Assembly: GCA_018400355.1 (NCBI GenBank)
Contig: JAGYMV010000030.1
Location: 1 to 7,662 of the forward strand
Direction of reading: 5' to 3'
DNA from: Wenzhouxiangella sp.
Lineage (GTDB): Bacteria; Pseudomonadota; Gammaproteobacteria; Xanthomonadales; Wenzhouxiangellaceae
Length of the DNA: 7,662 bases
Both the position numbers and the translations under genes were made by a program. A model generated the notes under the pieces. The model did not search any database. It was not told the origin of the DNA and saw only the letters and a list, made by a program, of their open reading frames with translations. Below, piece by piece: positions 1 through 6,868 of this stretch (position 1 is the stretch's first letter; the number at the start of each line of letters is the position of its first letter).

Positions 1-150
1 GACCACATGGTCTGCGTTGAAAGTGGGGAGGTCATTGAGTTTTATGATCCAGCCATCGAAGCGCGCCAAGAAGAAATCGCCAAAGCCCATGGCTATGAAA
101 TTGTCGACCACGCGCTGGTGATGTACGTTAAGCGAAAAGCCGACGCCTAG
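1..150 (+). CDS. fur: Fur ferric uptake regulator, C-terminal end (partial at window edge)
   Basis: This is the last 49 codons of Fur, the iron-dependent repressor that dimerises and binds operator DNA when loaded with Fe(II). The frame is open from base 1 to the TAG at 148-150. It begins at the DHMVCV segment that leads into the dimerisation domain, followed by SGEVIEF and then the helix IEARQEEIAKAHG, all typical of Fur. The second Cys of the CxxC pair seen in E. coli Fur is a Ser here (CVES), and the His/Cys-rich tail is absent. Both traits are known from pseudomonad Fur proteins, so this is a lineage trait and not damage. The DNA-binding domain lies outside the window. The gene converges on recN with a 36-base gap. 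Confidence 0.94.
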   Translation, partial: DHMVCVESGEVIEFYDPAIEARQEEIAKAHGYEIVDHALVMYVKRKADA

Positions 151-162
151 AGCGTTTTTTTA
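143..162 (+). terminator. Weak candidate intrinsic terminator of fur
   Basis: A short stem ACGC (143-146) and GCGT (152-155) with a five-base loop overlaps the fur stop codon and runs straight into seven T residues (155-161). A G-U pair (142/156) could extend the stem. The T run is good but the stem is only four or five base pairs, so efficiency is doubtful. No comparable T-tailed hairpin is visible for recN on the opposite strand. Confidence 0.3.
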
Positions 163-186
163 TTTAGGGGCTCTGAATAACTCGTT

Positions 187-1884
187 TTAGTTCGCGACGT
201 GGTGGGTCTCTAGCAATTCGCGGGCATGGGCGAGGCTCGTTTTTGAATGCGCATCACCCAACATGCGTGCAATTTCAGTTTCTCGGTCGTCGTGGCTCAA
301 TAAGCGAATTTCAATCGCGGTCTTTTTATCGTTTGTTTGGTTGGTTTGGGTTTTGTTGACCTGGAACTGATGGTTGGCGCGTGCCGCCACTTGCGCCAAA
401 TGGGTCACACACAAAGCTTGGCTGCGCTCTGGATTGGCCTTGCCCACTCGGGCAAGAAAATCACCCACGGCATGGGCTGTCTCTCCACCAATGCCCGCAT
501 CCACTTCATCGAAGACGCGCGTCATGGGGTAGGCATCAGAGCCGGCGGCCAAGGTGAGCGCCAGACTAATGCGTGAGAGCTCACCACCCGAGGCCACTTT
601 GGATAAGGGCTGTGGTGGCTGGCCGGGGTTGGCGCTGAAGGCAATGGCGACCTCATCAAAGCCTTTGGGGCTGGGTGATCGGTCGGTGTTGGGATTGATG
701 TGGATTTCTAAGGTGGCATGCGCCATACCCAAAGTACTCAGTGCTTTGGTGACCGAGGCAGACAAGGCCTTGGCCGCGCTCCTTCTGGCCTGACTCAGTG
801 CGCCCGCGGCCCGTTGCCATTCGGCCTCCGTGGTTTTGATGGCATTTGTTAACAAGGCGCGTTGCTGGTCTTGGTCTTGGATCTTTTCCAAGCGACTTGC
901 CAAAGAATCGGCGAGGGCCGGCAACTCCTCAGGGCGGACGCGATGCTTTCTCGCCAGATCCAGAGCCAGGGTCATTCGTGTGTTGATCACACTCAAGCGT
1001 TCTGGGTCTTGATCTGGCTCTGTGGCCAGCTGTTCCAACTCAGACCGCGCCTCGCTCAGATTGATCACCGCTTCTTCAAGTAATGTGGCCACATTGGCCA
1101 AGCGCGGATCCAGTTCGGTGATCGGCGCAATGGCTTGGCTGGCTTGGAGTAAAAGGCGCCGCGCACTGGTGCCATCGTCCTGGTCCAGAGAAGCGGCAGC
1201 CGATTGAATGGCCAATTGAATCTCGTCTTGTCGTTGCAGGCGTTCTTGTTCGGCCTCTAGCGCCACAAACTCACCGGCTTCGAGCGCGAGTTCCTCAAGC
1301 TCTTTGACTTGGAAAGTCAGCAGATCGAGTTGTGATGGATCGCCCATGTCGGCCTCAAACTGCTCCAGCGAGAGTTTGGCCTCGTGCCAGAGCCGATGTG
1401 CCTGGACCACCGCATCAATCAATTTTTTTGGGCATTGGGTATCAACGAGTTGTCGCTGGTGTTCTGTCTTCGAGAGTTGCTGATGGGCGTGTTGCCCATG
1501 AATTTCTATGAGCATGGCGCCTAAGTCTTTGAGCTGAGAGGCGCTGGCTGGGTGACCATTGATCCAAGCACGCGAGCCACCAGTGGCTTGAATGGTGCGC
1601 CGAATGACCACGGTTTGGTCTTCTTCTGCCATGGCATTGGATTGGAGCCATTTGAGTGCTGGCGATGCCTGAGTCAACTCAAAATAGGCCGAAAGGTCGG
1701 CTTTGTTTTGACCCTTGGCCACCACGCCGGCATCCGCCCGTTGGCCGATCAATAAAGACAAGGCGTCAACCAGGATGGACTTACCGGCCCCTGTTTCCCC
1801 GGTGATCACGCAAAAGCCGGGTTCCAGCTCCAGTTCGGCTTGATCAATGATCGCAAAATGCTTGATGGTGAGGGCGCGCAGCAT
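187..1884 (-). CDS. recN: DNA repair protein RecN
   Basis: RecN is an SMC-like ATPase that acts in recombinational repair of double-strand breaks, holding and processing broken DNA ends with RecA. The protein has 565 residues, close to the 553 of E. coli. The N-terminal ATPase half starts MLRALTIKHFAIID and has the Walker A motif GETGAGKS at residues 29-36. A long coiled-coil region rich in Leu, Glu, Gln and Ala fills the middle. The C-terminal half has the ABC signature SGGELS (432-437), Walker B FDEVDAGIGG (458-467) and the VTHLAQVA switch segment (from 493). A hydrophilic KTQTNQTNDKK stretch near residue 511 is probably a variable loop. The start is chosen because homologs begin with this same beta strand; the ribosome site is weak. 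It diverges from grpE. RecN is SOS-induced in many bacteria, but I see no good LexA box upstream. Confidence 0.97.
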   Translation of the reverse strand: MLRALTIKHFAIIDQAELELEPGFCVITGETGAGKSILVDALSLLIGQRADAGVVAKGQNKADLSAYFELTQASPALKWLQSNAMAEEDQTVVIRRTIQATGGSRAWINGHPASASQLKDLGAMLIEIHGQHAHQQLSKTEHQRQLVDTQCPKKLIDAVVQAHRLWHEAKLSLEQFEADMGDPSQLDLLTFQVKELEELALEAGEFVALEAEQERLQRQDEIQLAIQSAAASLDQDDGTSARRLLLQASQAIAPITELDPRLANVATLLEEAVINLSEARSELEQLATEPDQDPERLSVINTRMTLALDLARKHRVRPEELPALADSLASRLEKIQDQDQQRALLTNAIKTTEAEWQRAAGALSQARRSAAKALSASVTKALSTLGMAHATLEIHINPNTDRSPSPKGFDEVAIAFSANPGQPPQPLSKVASGGELSRISLALTLAAGSDAYPMTRVFDEVDAGIGGETAHAVGDFLARVGKANPERSQALCVTHLAQVAARANHQFQVNKTQTNQTNDKKTAIEIRLLSHDDRETEIARMLGDAHSKTSLAHARELLETHHVAN

Positions 1885-1914
1885 GCCAGTCAGCTCAGTC
1901 TCTCAGGTGGTTTT

Positions 1915-1944
1915 AAAGTAGCACTTTGGGCTTGGGTCGTGCAA
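1915..1944 (-). promoter_or_regulatory. Possible sigma-70 promoter for recN
   Basis: On the minus strand, TTGCAC (1939-1944) is followed after 18 bases by TACTTT (1915-1920), which is preceded by TGC and so resembles an extended -10. Each hexamer matches only three of six consensus positions. Position and orientation suit recN, with a predicted transcript start about 25 bases upstream of its ATG. This is a weak call, made because no better candidate is visible in the divergent region. Confidence 0.25.
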
Positions 1945-1960
1945 ACAAATCATCGCATGG

Positions 1961-1989
1961 CTTGTATTTGTCGACACAGGACCCCATAT
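1961..1989 (+). promoter_or_regulatory. Heat-shock (sigma-32 type) promoter upstream of grpE
   Basis: CTTGTAT (1961-1967) and CCCCATAT (1982-1989) are separated by 14 bases. The sigma-32 consensus known from E. coli is CTTGAAA, 13-15 bases, CCCCATNT, so the -10 element is a perfect match and the -35 matches in five of seven positions. Transcription should begin near 1996, giving a leader of about 30 bases before the grpE ATG. Position, orientation and target gene all agree. Confidence 0.8.
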
Positions 1990-2026
1990 CCCGCCTTAGG
2001 ACAGCAAATTTTAAGGCCAAGACACC

Positions 2027-2563
2027 ATGAGTGACGAACAAAACAAGCAAAAAGACCAAGAAGCACCGGCCCCTGAGGTGGAATTGGAGCCAGAACAAGA
2101 CCACCAAGAGGGTGTCGAGGTCGCTGGGGATGAAGTCGACCAATTGGCCGAGCTTCGTGAGGCGTTGCTTCGGACTCGAGCCGAAATGGACAATTTGGAA
2201 AAACGCACCCAACGAGAGCTCGAGAAAGCCCGTAAGTTCATGTTTGAAGGCATTTTCAAAGATCTGTTGCCCGTGATTGATGGTTTGGACCAAGGGCTGG
2301 AGGCCACGGGTGGGGAAGGGGCCGCTGATGAAGGGCTGGCTTTGACCCGCAAACTGCTGCTGCAAACCCTAGAGCGACACGGTTTGGCTCTGATCGATCC
2401 AGTGGGTGAGGTCTTTGATCCGGAATGGCATGAGGCGATGAGCGCCCAGCCCAATGCCGAAGTGGCGCCTGACACCATATTGATGGTCTTGCAAAAAGGC
2501 TACCGCCTCAATGACCGCTTGCTCAGACCAGCGCGTGTCGTGATCAGTAGCGAGGCGAGCTGA
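2027..2563 (+). CDS. grpE: GrpE nucleotide exchange factor
   Basis: GrpE is the cytoplasmic cochaperone that opens the DnaK nucleotide-binding domain to release ADP, and it also acts as a thermosensor. The protein has 178 residues, normal for the family. An acidic, disordered N-terminus rich in Glu, Asp and Gln covers roughly residues 1-40. A long dimerising helix follows with the family motif RAEMDNLEKRTQRE and then KFMFEGIFKDLLPVIDGLD. The C-terminal beta domain that contacts DnaK carries DPEWHEAM and VLQKGYRLNDRLLRPARVVIS. The start ATG has an AAGG sequence (2013-2016) ten bases upstream. It lies behind a sigma-32 type promoter and 120 bases ahead of dnaK, its partner. Long open frames on the opposite strand here are shadows. 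Confidence 0.97.
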   Translation: MSDEQNKQKDQEAPAPEVELEPEQDHQEGVEVAGDEVDQLAELREALLRTRAEMDNLEKRTQRELEKARKFMFEGIFKDLLPVIDGLDQGLEATGGEGAADEGLALTRKLLLQTLERHGLALIDPVGEVFDPEWHEAMSAQPNAEVAPDTILMVLQKGYRLNDRLLRPARVVISSEAS

Positions 2564-2614
2564 TTGGATATTGAGTGATACAGACGCTGAGATAAATAAA
2601 CATCTGGCTTGGGC

Positions 2615-2643
2615 GTTGAAATGCGCGCCCATCGCCCCCAACT
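2615..2643 (+). promoter_or_regulatory. Second heat-shock (sigma-32 type) promoter, directly upstream of dnaK
   Basis: GTTGAAA (2615-2621) and CCCCAACT (2636-2643) are separated by 14 bases, the same spacing as in the grpE promoter. Each element has one mismatch to the sigma-32 consensus (CTTGAAA and CCCCATNT). The predicted transcript start is near 2650, leaving a leader of about 34 bases before the dnaK ATG. It would let dnaK be made in excess over grpE. A five-base-pair inverted repeat, GGGCG (2611-2615) and CGCCC (2626-2630), overlaps it; with no T run this is not a terminator. Confidence 0.6.
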
Positions 2644-2683
2644 GATTAAGCATCGAATTGGATTCAGATAGGACTGATTAACT

Positions 2684-4615
2684 ATGAGCAAAATCATCGG
2701 TATCGACTTAGGAACCACCAACTCTTGTGTGGCTGTGATGGAAGGCGGCAAAACCCGCGTCATCGAAAACGCTGAGGGCGATCGCACCACGCCATCGACG
2801 GTGGCGTTCACAAAAGATGACGAAGTCTTGGTGGGGCAACCAGCCAAGCGCCAAGCAGTGACCAACCCAAACCGCACGTTGTATGCGGTCAAGCGACTGA
2901 TTGGGCGTAAGTTCAAAGAAGACGTGGTGCAAAAAGACAAAGGTTTGGTGCCATACACCATCATCGAGGCCGACAATGGCGATGCCTGGGTCGAAGTCGA
3001 TGGCAAGAAAATGGCGCCACCAGAGATCTCAGCCCGTGTCTTGATGAAAATGAAAAAGACCGCTGAGGATTATTTGGGCGAGCCAGTCACCGAAGCGGTG
3101 ATTACAGTGCCTGCCTATTTCAATGACTCACAGCGCCAAGCCACCAAGGACGCCGGCAAAATTGCAGGCTTAGAAGTTCGGCGCATCATCAATGAGCCCA
3201 CCGCAGCAGCGCTTGCTTATGGTCTAGACAAACAAGGTGCCGACCGCACCGTGGCCGTCTATGATTTGGGTGGTGGCACGTTCGATATTTCAATCATTGA
3301 AATTGCCGATGTCGACGGTGAGAAGCAATTTGAGGTCTTGGCCACCAATGGCGATACATTCTTGGGCGGTGAGGATTTTGATATTCGTCTGATCAACTAC
3401 TTGGCTGATGAATTCAAAAAAGAGCAAGGCGTGGATCTCCACAACGATCCATTGGCGTTGCAGCGACTGCGTGAAGCCGCAGAGCGCGCGAAAATTGAAC
3501 TCTCTTCAGCAGAACAGACAGAAGTGAATTTGCCCTACATCACCGCCGATGCCTCGGGCCCAAAACACTTGGTTGTTAAAGTCACCCGTTCGAAGTTGGA
3601 GTCATTGGTCGAGGACCTGATCAAGCGTTCGATTGAGCCGTGCAAAACAGCCCTTAAAGATGCTGGTTTATCGGTCAATGAGATCAACGAGGTCATTTTG
3701 GTCGGCGGTCAGACACGCATGCCCAAAGTTCAGAGTGCGGTGACCGAGTTTTTTGGTCGCGAAGCGCGCAAAGACGTCAACCCAGATGAAGCGGTTGCCA
3801 TGGGTGCAGCCATTCAAGGTGGCGTGATGGCGGGTGATGTCAAAGATGTCTTGTTGCTGGACGTGACACCACTGTCGTTGGGCATTGAAACGCTGGGCGG
3901 TGTATTCACTAAGCTGATTGAGAAAAACACCACCATCCCAACCAAGGCATCACAGGTGTTCTCAACCGCCGATGACAACCAAAGCGCGGTGACTGTGCAT
4001 GTGTTGCAAGGCGAACGCGAGCAAGCAGCCGCCAACAAGTCGCTCGGTCGATTTGACCTGACTGGCATTCCCGCGGCCCCCAGAGGCATGCCCCAAATTG
4101 AGGTGACCTTCGATATTGACGCCAACGGCATCTTGCATGTGTCTGCCAAAGACAAGGCCACTGGGCGTGAGCAACGCATCGAAATCAAGGCGGGTTCTGG
4201 GCTTTCCGAGGAAGAAATCGAGAAAATGGTTCAGGATGCAGAGGCCCATCGCGAGGAAGATAAGAAATTCAATGAGCTGGTCACAGCCAGAAACAGTGCC
4301 GATGGGGTGGCGCACGCCACCCGCACCTCATTGAGTGAACATGGCGATGCCATCGATGATGAGACCAAGTCGCAAATTGAGGCCTCACTCGCTAAAGTAG
4401 ATGAGGCCATCAAAGGCGATGACAAAGACGCGATTGAAGCGGCTGTCAATGAGCTACAACAGGCCGGTGCCGCGCTCTATCAAAAAGCCGCTGAGAAGGC
4501 GCAGGCCGAAGCGGGCGCTGCTGGAGAAGGCGGTGAGCAGGCAGGTAGCGCGGCAGAGGCTGCCGATGATGTGGTGGATGCTGAGTTCACTGAGGTCGAT
4601 GAAAACAACAAATAA
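2684..4615 (+). CDS. dnaK: Chaperone DnaK (Hsp70)
   Basis: DnaK is the cytoplasmic Hsp70 that binds exposed hydrophobic segments of unfolded proteins in cycles of ATP hydrolysis. It is full length at 643 residues (E. coli 638). The nucleotide-binding domain shows IDLGTTNS (7-14), the second phosphate motif DLGGGTFD (194-201, with Thr199 at the E. coli autophosphorylation position) and VILVGGQTRMPKVQ. The interdomain linker VLLLD falls at 389-393, exactly as in E. coli. The substrate-binding domain and helical lid follow, then an Ala/Gly/Glu-rich tail ending in DDVVDAEFTEVDENNK, close to the usual proteobacterial DnaK end. AGGA lies ten bases before the ATG. It sits between grpE and dnaJ and probably has its own heat-shock promoter. 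No defect is seen. Confidence 0.99.
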   Translation: MSKIIGIDLGTTNSCVAVMEGGKTRVIENAEGDRTTPSTVAFTKDDEVLVGQPAKRQAVTNPNRTLYAVKRLIGRKFKEDVVQKDKGLVPYTIIEADNGDAWVEVDGKKMAPPEISARVLMKMKKTAEDYLGEPVTEAVITVPAYFNDSQRQATKDAGKIAGLEVRRIINEPTAAALAYGLDKQGADRTVAVYDLGGGTFDISIIEIADVDGEKQFEVLATNGDTFLGGEDFDIRLINYLADEFKKEQGVDLHNDPLALQRLREAAERAKIELSSAEQTEVNLPYITADASGPKHLVVKVTRSKLESLVEDLIKRSIEPCKTALKDAGLSVNEINEVILVGGQTRMPKVQSAVTEFFGREARKDVNPDEAVAMGAAIQGGVMAGDVKDVLLLDVTPLSLGIETLGGVFTKLIEKNTTIPTKASQVFSTADDNQSAVTVHVLQGEREQAAANKSLGRFDLTGIPAAPRGMPQIEVTFDIDANGILHVSAKDKATGREQRIEIKAGSGLSEEEIEKMVQDAEAHREEDKKFNELVTARNSADGVAHATRTSLSEHGDAIDDETKSQIEASLAKVDEAIKGDDKDAIEAAVNELQQAGAALYQKAAEKAQAEAGAAGEGGEQAGSAAEAADDVVDAEFTEVDENNK

Positions 4616-4642
4616 TTGATGTTGTGACCGTTGTTTGATTGA

Positions 4643-4682
4643 AGCCGTCTCCCAGTGGTTGCTGGGGGGCGGCTGTTGTTTA
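4643..4682 (+). terminator. Hairpin between dnaK and dnaJ, probable partial terminator or mRNA-stabilising stem
   Basis: GCCGTCTCCCAG (4644-4655) pairs over all 12 positions with CTGGGGGGCGGC (4662-4673), using two G-U pairs, around the loop TGGTTG. An A-T pair (4643/4674) extends it. The tail TGTTGTTTAT is T-rich but has no uninterrupted T run, so termination should be leaky. Its place right after dnaK suggests it lowers dnaJ and downstream expression relative to dnaK, or protects the 3' end of the dnaK message after cleavage. Confidence 0.55.
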
Positions 4683-4699
4683 TACGATTCGAGGTTTCT

Positions 4700-5808
4700 A
4701 TGGCATCAGACTATTATGAAGTGTTGGGTGTGTCGCGCGATGTGTCAGCGGCGGATCTAAAAAAGCCTATCGACGTCTAAACCAGCGGTTGTACGACCGG
4801 AACAGGGACGACTCAGCGCAAGATCGATTCAAAGAAATCCAAAAGCCTATGAAGTTTTAAAAGATCCTGAAAAGCGGGCCACCTATGACCGTTTTGGTGA
4901 GGCGGGCGTGTCTGGGGCCGGTGGTGGTGGCCCTGGCGGACTTTGGCGACATCAATGATATTTTTGGCGACATCTTCGGCGACATTTTTGGTGGCGGGCG
5001 GGGCGTCAAAGACAAGAGTCCAGACGCGGGCAAGATCTTCGCTATGAGCTCGACATTGAATTAGAGAATACCGTACGAGCATTATCAAAGAGATCCAGAT
5101 CCCCACGCTGGGCGCTTGTCAAACCTGCAATGGCACTGGCTCGTCTTCTGGCGAGCACCAAGTCTGTAGCCTGCGATAGGCAAGGCCAAAGTGCGCATGC
5201 AACAGGGCATCTTTTCTGTGCAACAAACCTGTCCCAACTGCGGTGGCAGTGGACGGACCATTAAAGACCCTTGCCTTGATTGCAATGGCTCGGGCCAAGT
5301 CAGAGAGACGCGCACACTGGAAGTGAAGATCCCTGCTGGGGTGGATACAGGCGACCGGATTCGACTCAGTGGCGAGGGTGCAGCCGGGGGCCAGGGGGGT
5401 CCATCGGGTGATTTGTATGTCGATATCATCGTCCAGCCCCACCCATTGTTTCAACGCGAGGGCGATGACCTGTTTTGTGAGGTGCCTATCCCGATGACCA
5501 CCGCTGCTTTGGGTGGGGAGTTGAAAGTGCCTACCTTAAATGGCTCGGTGGTCTTAAAAGTGCCCGCGGGCACACAAAGTGGCAAATTGTTCAGACTTCG
5601 TGGCAAGGGTGTGCAGTCGGTTCGGTCCAGAAGCACTGGAGATCTATTGTGCCGCGTGGCGGTTGAAACCCCGGTCAAACTCACACGCGAACAAAGAAAC
5701 TTGCTTGAGGAGTTTCAGGCATTGTCTGGCGAGGGCAGTGGGCACCACCCCGAATCACAAGGCTGGGCGGACAAGGTCAAAGGCTTTTTTGACCGCATGG
5801 GGCTATGA
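4700..5808 (+). pseudogene. dnaJ: Chaperone DnaJ (Hsp40), frame broken repeatedly in its N-terminal half
   Basis: DnaJ is the cochaperone that delivers substrates to DnaK and stimulates its ATPase. The start is clear: GAGG (4691-4694) five bases before ATG at 4700, giving MASDYYEVLGVSRDVSAADLKK, then a stop at 4778-4780. Piecing frames together recovers AYRRL, DRFKEIQ, KAYEVLKDPEKRATYDRFGEAGV, the Gly/Phe region FGDINDIFGDIFGDIFGG, DLRYELDIELENTV, IIKEIQIPTLGAC and zinc repeat CQTCNGTG. Six frame changes are needed: losses of one base near 4760-4765, 4840-4845, 5001-5004, 5078-5081 and (net) 5168-5190, and a gain of one near 4938-4942. The HPD motif is also lost: RLYDRN stands where RLHPDRN is expected, one codon short. 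From about 5185 the frame is clean. Neighbours are intact, so a local sequencing or assembly fault is at least as likely as true decay. As written, no full DnaJ can be made. Confidence 0.85.
5191..5808 (+). CDS. dnaJ: Intact C-terminal part of DnaJ (zinc repeats 3-4 and substrate-binding domains)
   Basis: This is the only long uninterrupted stretch of dnaJ, about 205 codons. It runs from VRMQQGIFSVQQ through zinc-binding repeats CPNCGGSG and CLDCNGSG into the two beta-barrel substrate-binding domains. Family segments seen are VKIPAGVDTGDRIRLSGEG, GDLYVDI, HPLFQREGDDLFCEVPI, ALGGELKVPTL and GKLFRLRGKGV. It ends in KVKGFFDRMGL, a usual DnaJ terminus that includes the dimer-forming tail. The GTG at 5191 is merely the first possible start in the frame, with no ribosome site; I infer that this is not a separate gene but the undamaged end of dnaJ. 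If decay is real, a J-domain-less product could hold unfolded proteins but could not activate DnaK. The stop overlaps the next gene. Confidence 0.7.
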   Translation: MRMQQGIFSVQQTCPNCGGSGRTIKDPCLDCNGSGQVRETRTLEVKIPAGVDTGDRIRLSGEGAAGGQGGPSGDLYVDIIVQPHPLFQREGDDLFCEVPIPMTTAALGGELKVPTLNGSVVLKVPAGTQSGKLFRLRGKGVQSVRSRSTGDLLCRVAVETPVKLTREQRNLLEEFQALSGEGSGHHPESQGWADKVKGFFDRMGL

Positions 5809-6860
5809 TGCGTTGGGTCATCCGTCTGGGTCTCTCCTTGGCCATTTCTGTGGGCCTGGTGATGGCCTTGGTGGTTTCTCTGGTCCGGCCCGACCTCGAT
5901 CTTGAGCCTTTGATTGAGCGCTACACCAACGAGCAAAGCCAGTGGGTCGATGTGGGGGGTTTTTCTATACACGTGCGCGATCAAGGCAATCCAGAGGGAT
6001 TGCCTGTCTTGCTGTTACACGGCACCTTTGCCTCTCTCCACACATGGGAGGGTTGGGTGGCTGAGCTTGGAGACCAATACCGAATCATCAGCTTGGATCT
6101 TCCAGGGTTTGGTCTCACCGGACCGCATCCCAACCACGACTACTCCCTGGCTTCCACCCTCAATATCTTAGAGTCCATACGTGAGCACTTCGACATCAAT
6201 GAGTGGGTGGTGGCCGGTAACTCTTTGGGGGCTGGGTATGCCTTGGCCTATGCCCAACACAAGCCCCAGTCGGTGATCGCATTGGGGCTTTTAAATGGTG
6301 GGCGTGTTCGCTTGAGTCAGGCCGACTATGAGGCTCAGCAGGCGACTGTCGAGGCCAGGCAAGCCCAAGAGCGGGGGGATTCCATCGTGGCGCAAGCACT
6401 GCGGCAACCGCTGGCGCGTGCGTTGTTGGCCCAAATCACGCCAGCTTTTTTGGTCCGCTACGCGCTCAAAGATGTCTACGGTCACCCAGAGTTGGTGGGT
6501 GAGGCTCAAGTCGCCCGCTACCAAGACCTTTTGCGGCGGCCAGGCAACCGAGAGGCCTTCATTAAACGATTTGATCGGACACGTCGTCTGACATCGAACG
6601 TCCCGGCATTGGGTGATCCCGTGCCGGCTTATGATCTGAATCTTCCCATCCTCATTGTTTGGGGTGATCAAGACAGCTGGATCCCTCTCGATGTGGGCCA
6701 GACATTGGCCAGCGTGTTGCCGAATGCCGAGCTGAAAGTTTATGCTGGCTTGGGCCACATACCGATGGAGGAATCACCCGAAGAAACCGCCGCCTATTTT
6801 GGGCAGTTTTTGGATTCCATAAACCCTCTGGCCATCGAATCGGCAGACGGCGCACAGTAG
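5805..6860 (+). CDS. Membrane-anchored alpha/beta hydrolase, substrate unknown
   Basis: A 351-residue serine hydrolase of the alpha/beta fold. Residues 5-27 form one hydrophobic segment after a short basic start (MMRWVIR) with no clear signal peptidase site, so it is probably anchored in the inner membrane with the catalytic domain outside the cytoplasm. The fold is shown by LLLHGTFAS (oxyanion region, HG at 72-73), DLPGFGLT (98-105), the nucleophile elbow GNSLG (Ser140), GDQDSWIP with Asp290 as likely acid, and GLGHIPMEE with His318. A variable cap lies near 170-270. The family covers esterases, lipases, C-C hydrolases and haloalkane dehalogenases, so the reaction cannot be named. The start ATG overlaps the dnaJ stop (ATGA), and a second ATG follows at once (TGATG), suggesting translational coupling. 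dapB follows after eight bases. The catalytic residues appear complete. Confidence 0.92.
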   Translation: MMRWVIRLGLSLAISVGLVMALVVSLVRPDLDLEPLIERYTNEQSQWVDVGGFSIHVRDQGNPEGLPVLLLHGTFASLHTWEGWVAELGDQYRIISLDLPGFGLTGPHPNHDYSLASTLNILESIREHFDINEWVVAGNSLGAGYALAYAQHKPQSVIALGLLNGGRVRLSQADYEAQQATVEARQAQERGDSIVAQALRQPLARALLAQITPAFLVRYALKDVYGHPELVGEAQVARYQDLLRRPGNREAFIKRFDRTRRLTSNVPALGDPVPAYDLNLPILIVWGDQDSWIPLDVGQTLASVLPNAELKVYAGLGHIPMEESPEETAAYFGQFLDSINPLAIESADGAQ

Positions 6861-6868
6861 AGGTTGTG

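Noticed and set aside
1915..1927. Small inverted repeat AAAGT-AGC-ACTTT in the divergent region
   Set aside because: Five base pairs with a three-base loop and no T run; expected by chance, and it overlaps the candidate recN -10.
1962..1979. Possible LexA box between recN and grpE (TTGT...ACAC / ACAG)
   Set aside because: No CTGT-N8-ACAG arrangement is present. The nearest matches have wrong spacing or lack symmetry, and the bases belong to the heat-shock promoter. The TGTCGACA palindrome (1969-1976) inside it is only eight bases long.
1913..2478. Two long minus-strand open frames (150 and 155 codons) across grpE
   Set aside because: They are antisense to a clear, full-length grpE, overlap each other in different frames, and their translations (Ser/Arg-rich or without motifs) resemble no family.
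4942..4995. Short tandem DNA repeat built on TTTGGCGACAT units
   Set aside because: It encodes the Gly/Phe region (FGDIFGDIFGG) normal for DnaJ, so it is not a separate repeat element.
4700..5190. Programmed frameshifting as a full explanation for the broken dnaJ frame
   Set aside because: Only the first break has a proper slippery heptamer. Six shifts in mixed directions plus loss of HPD cannot be read through productively.
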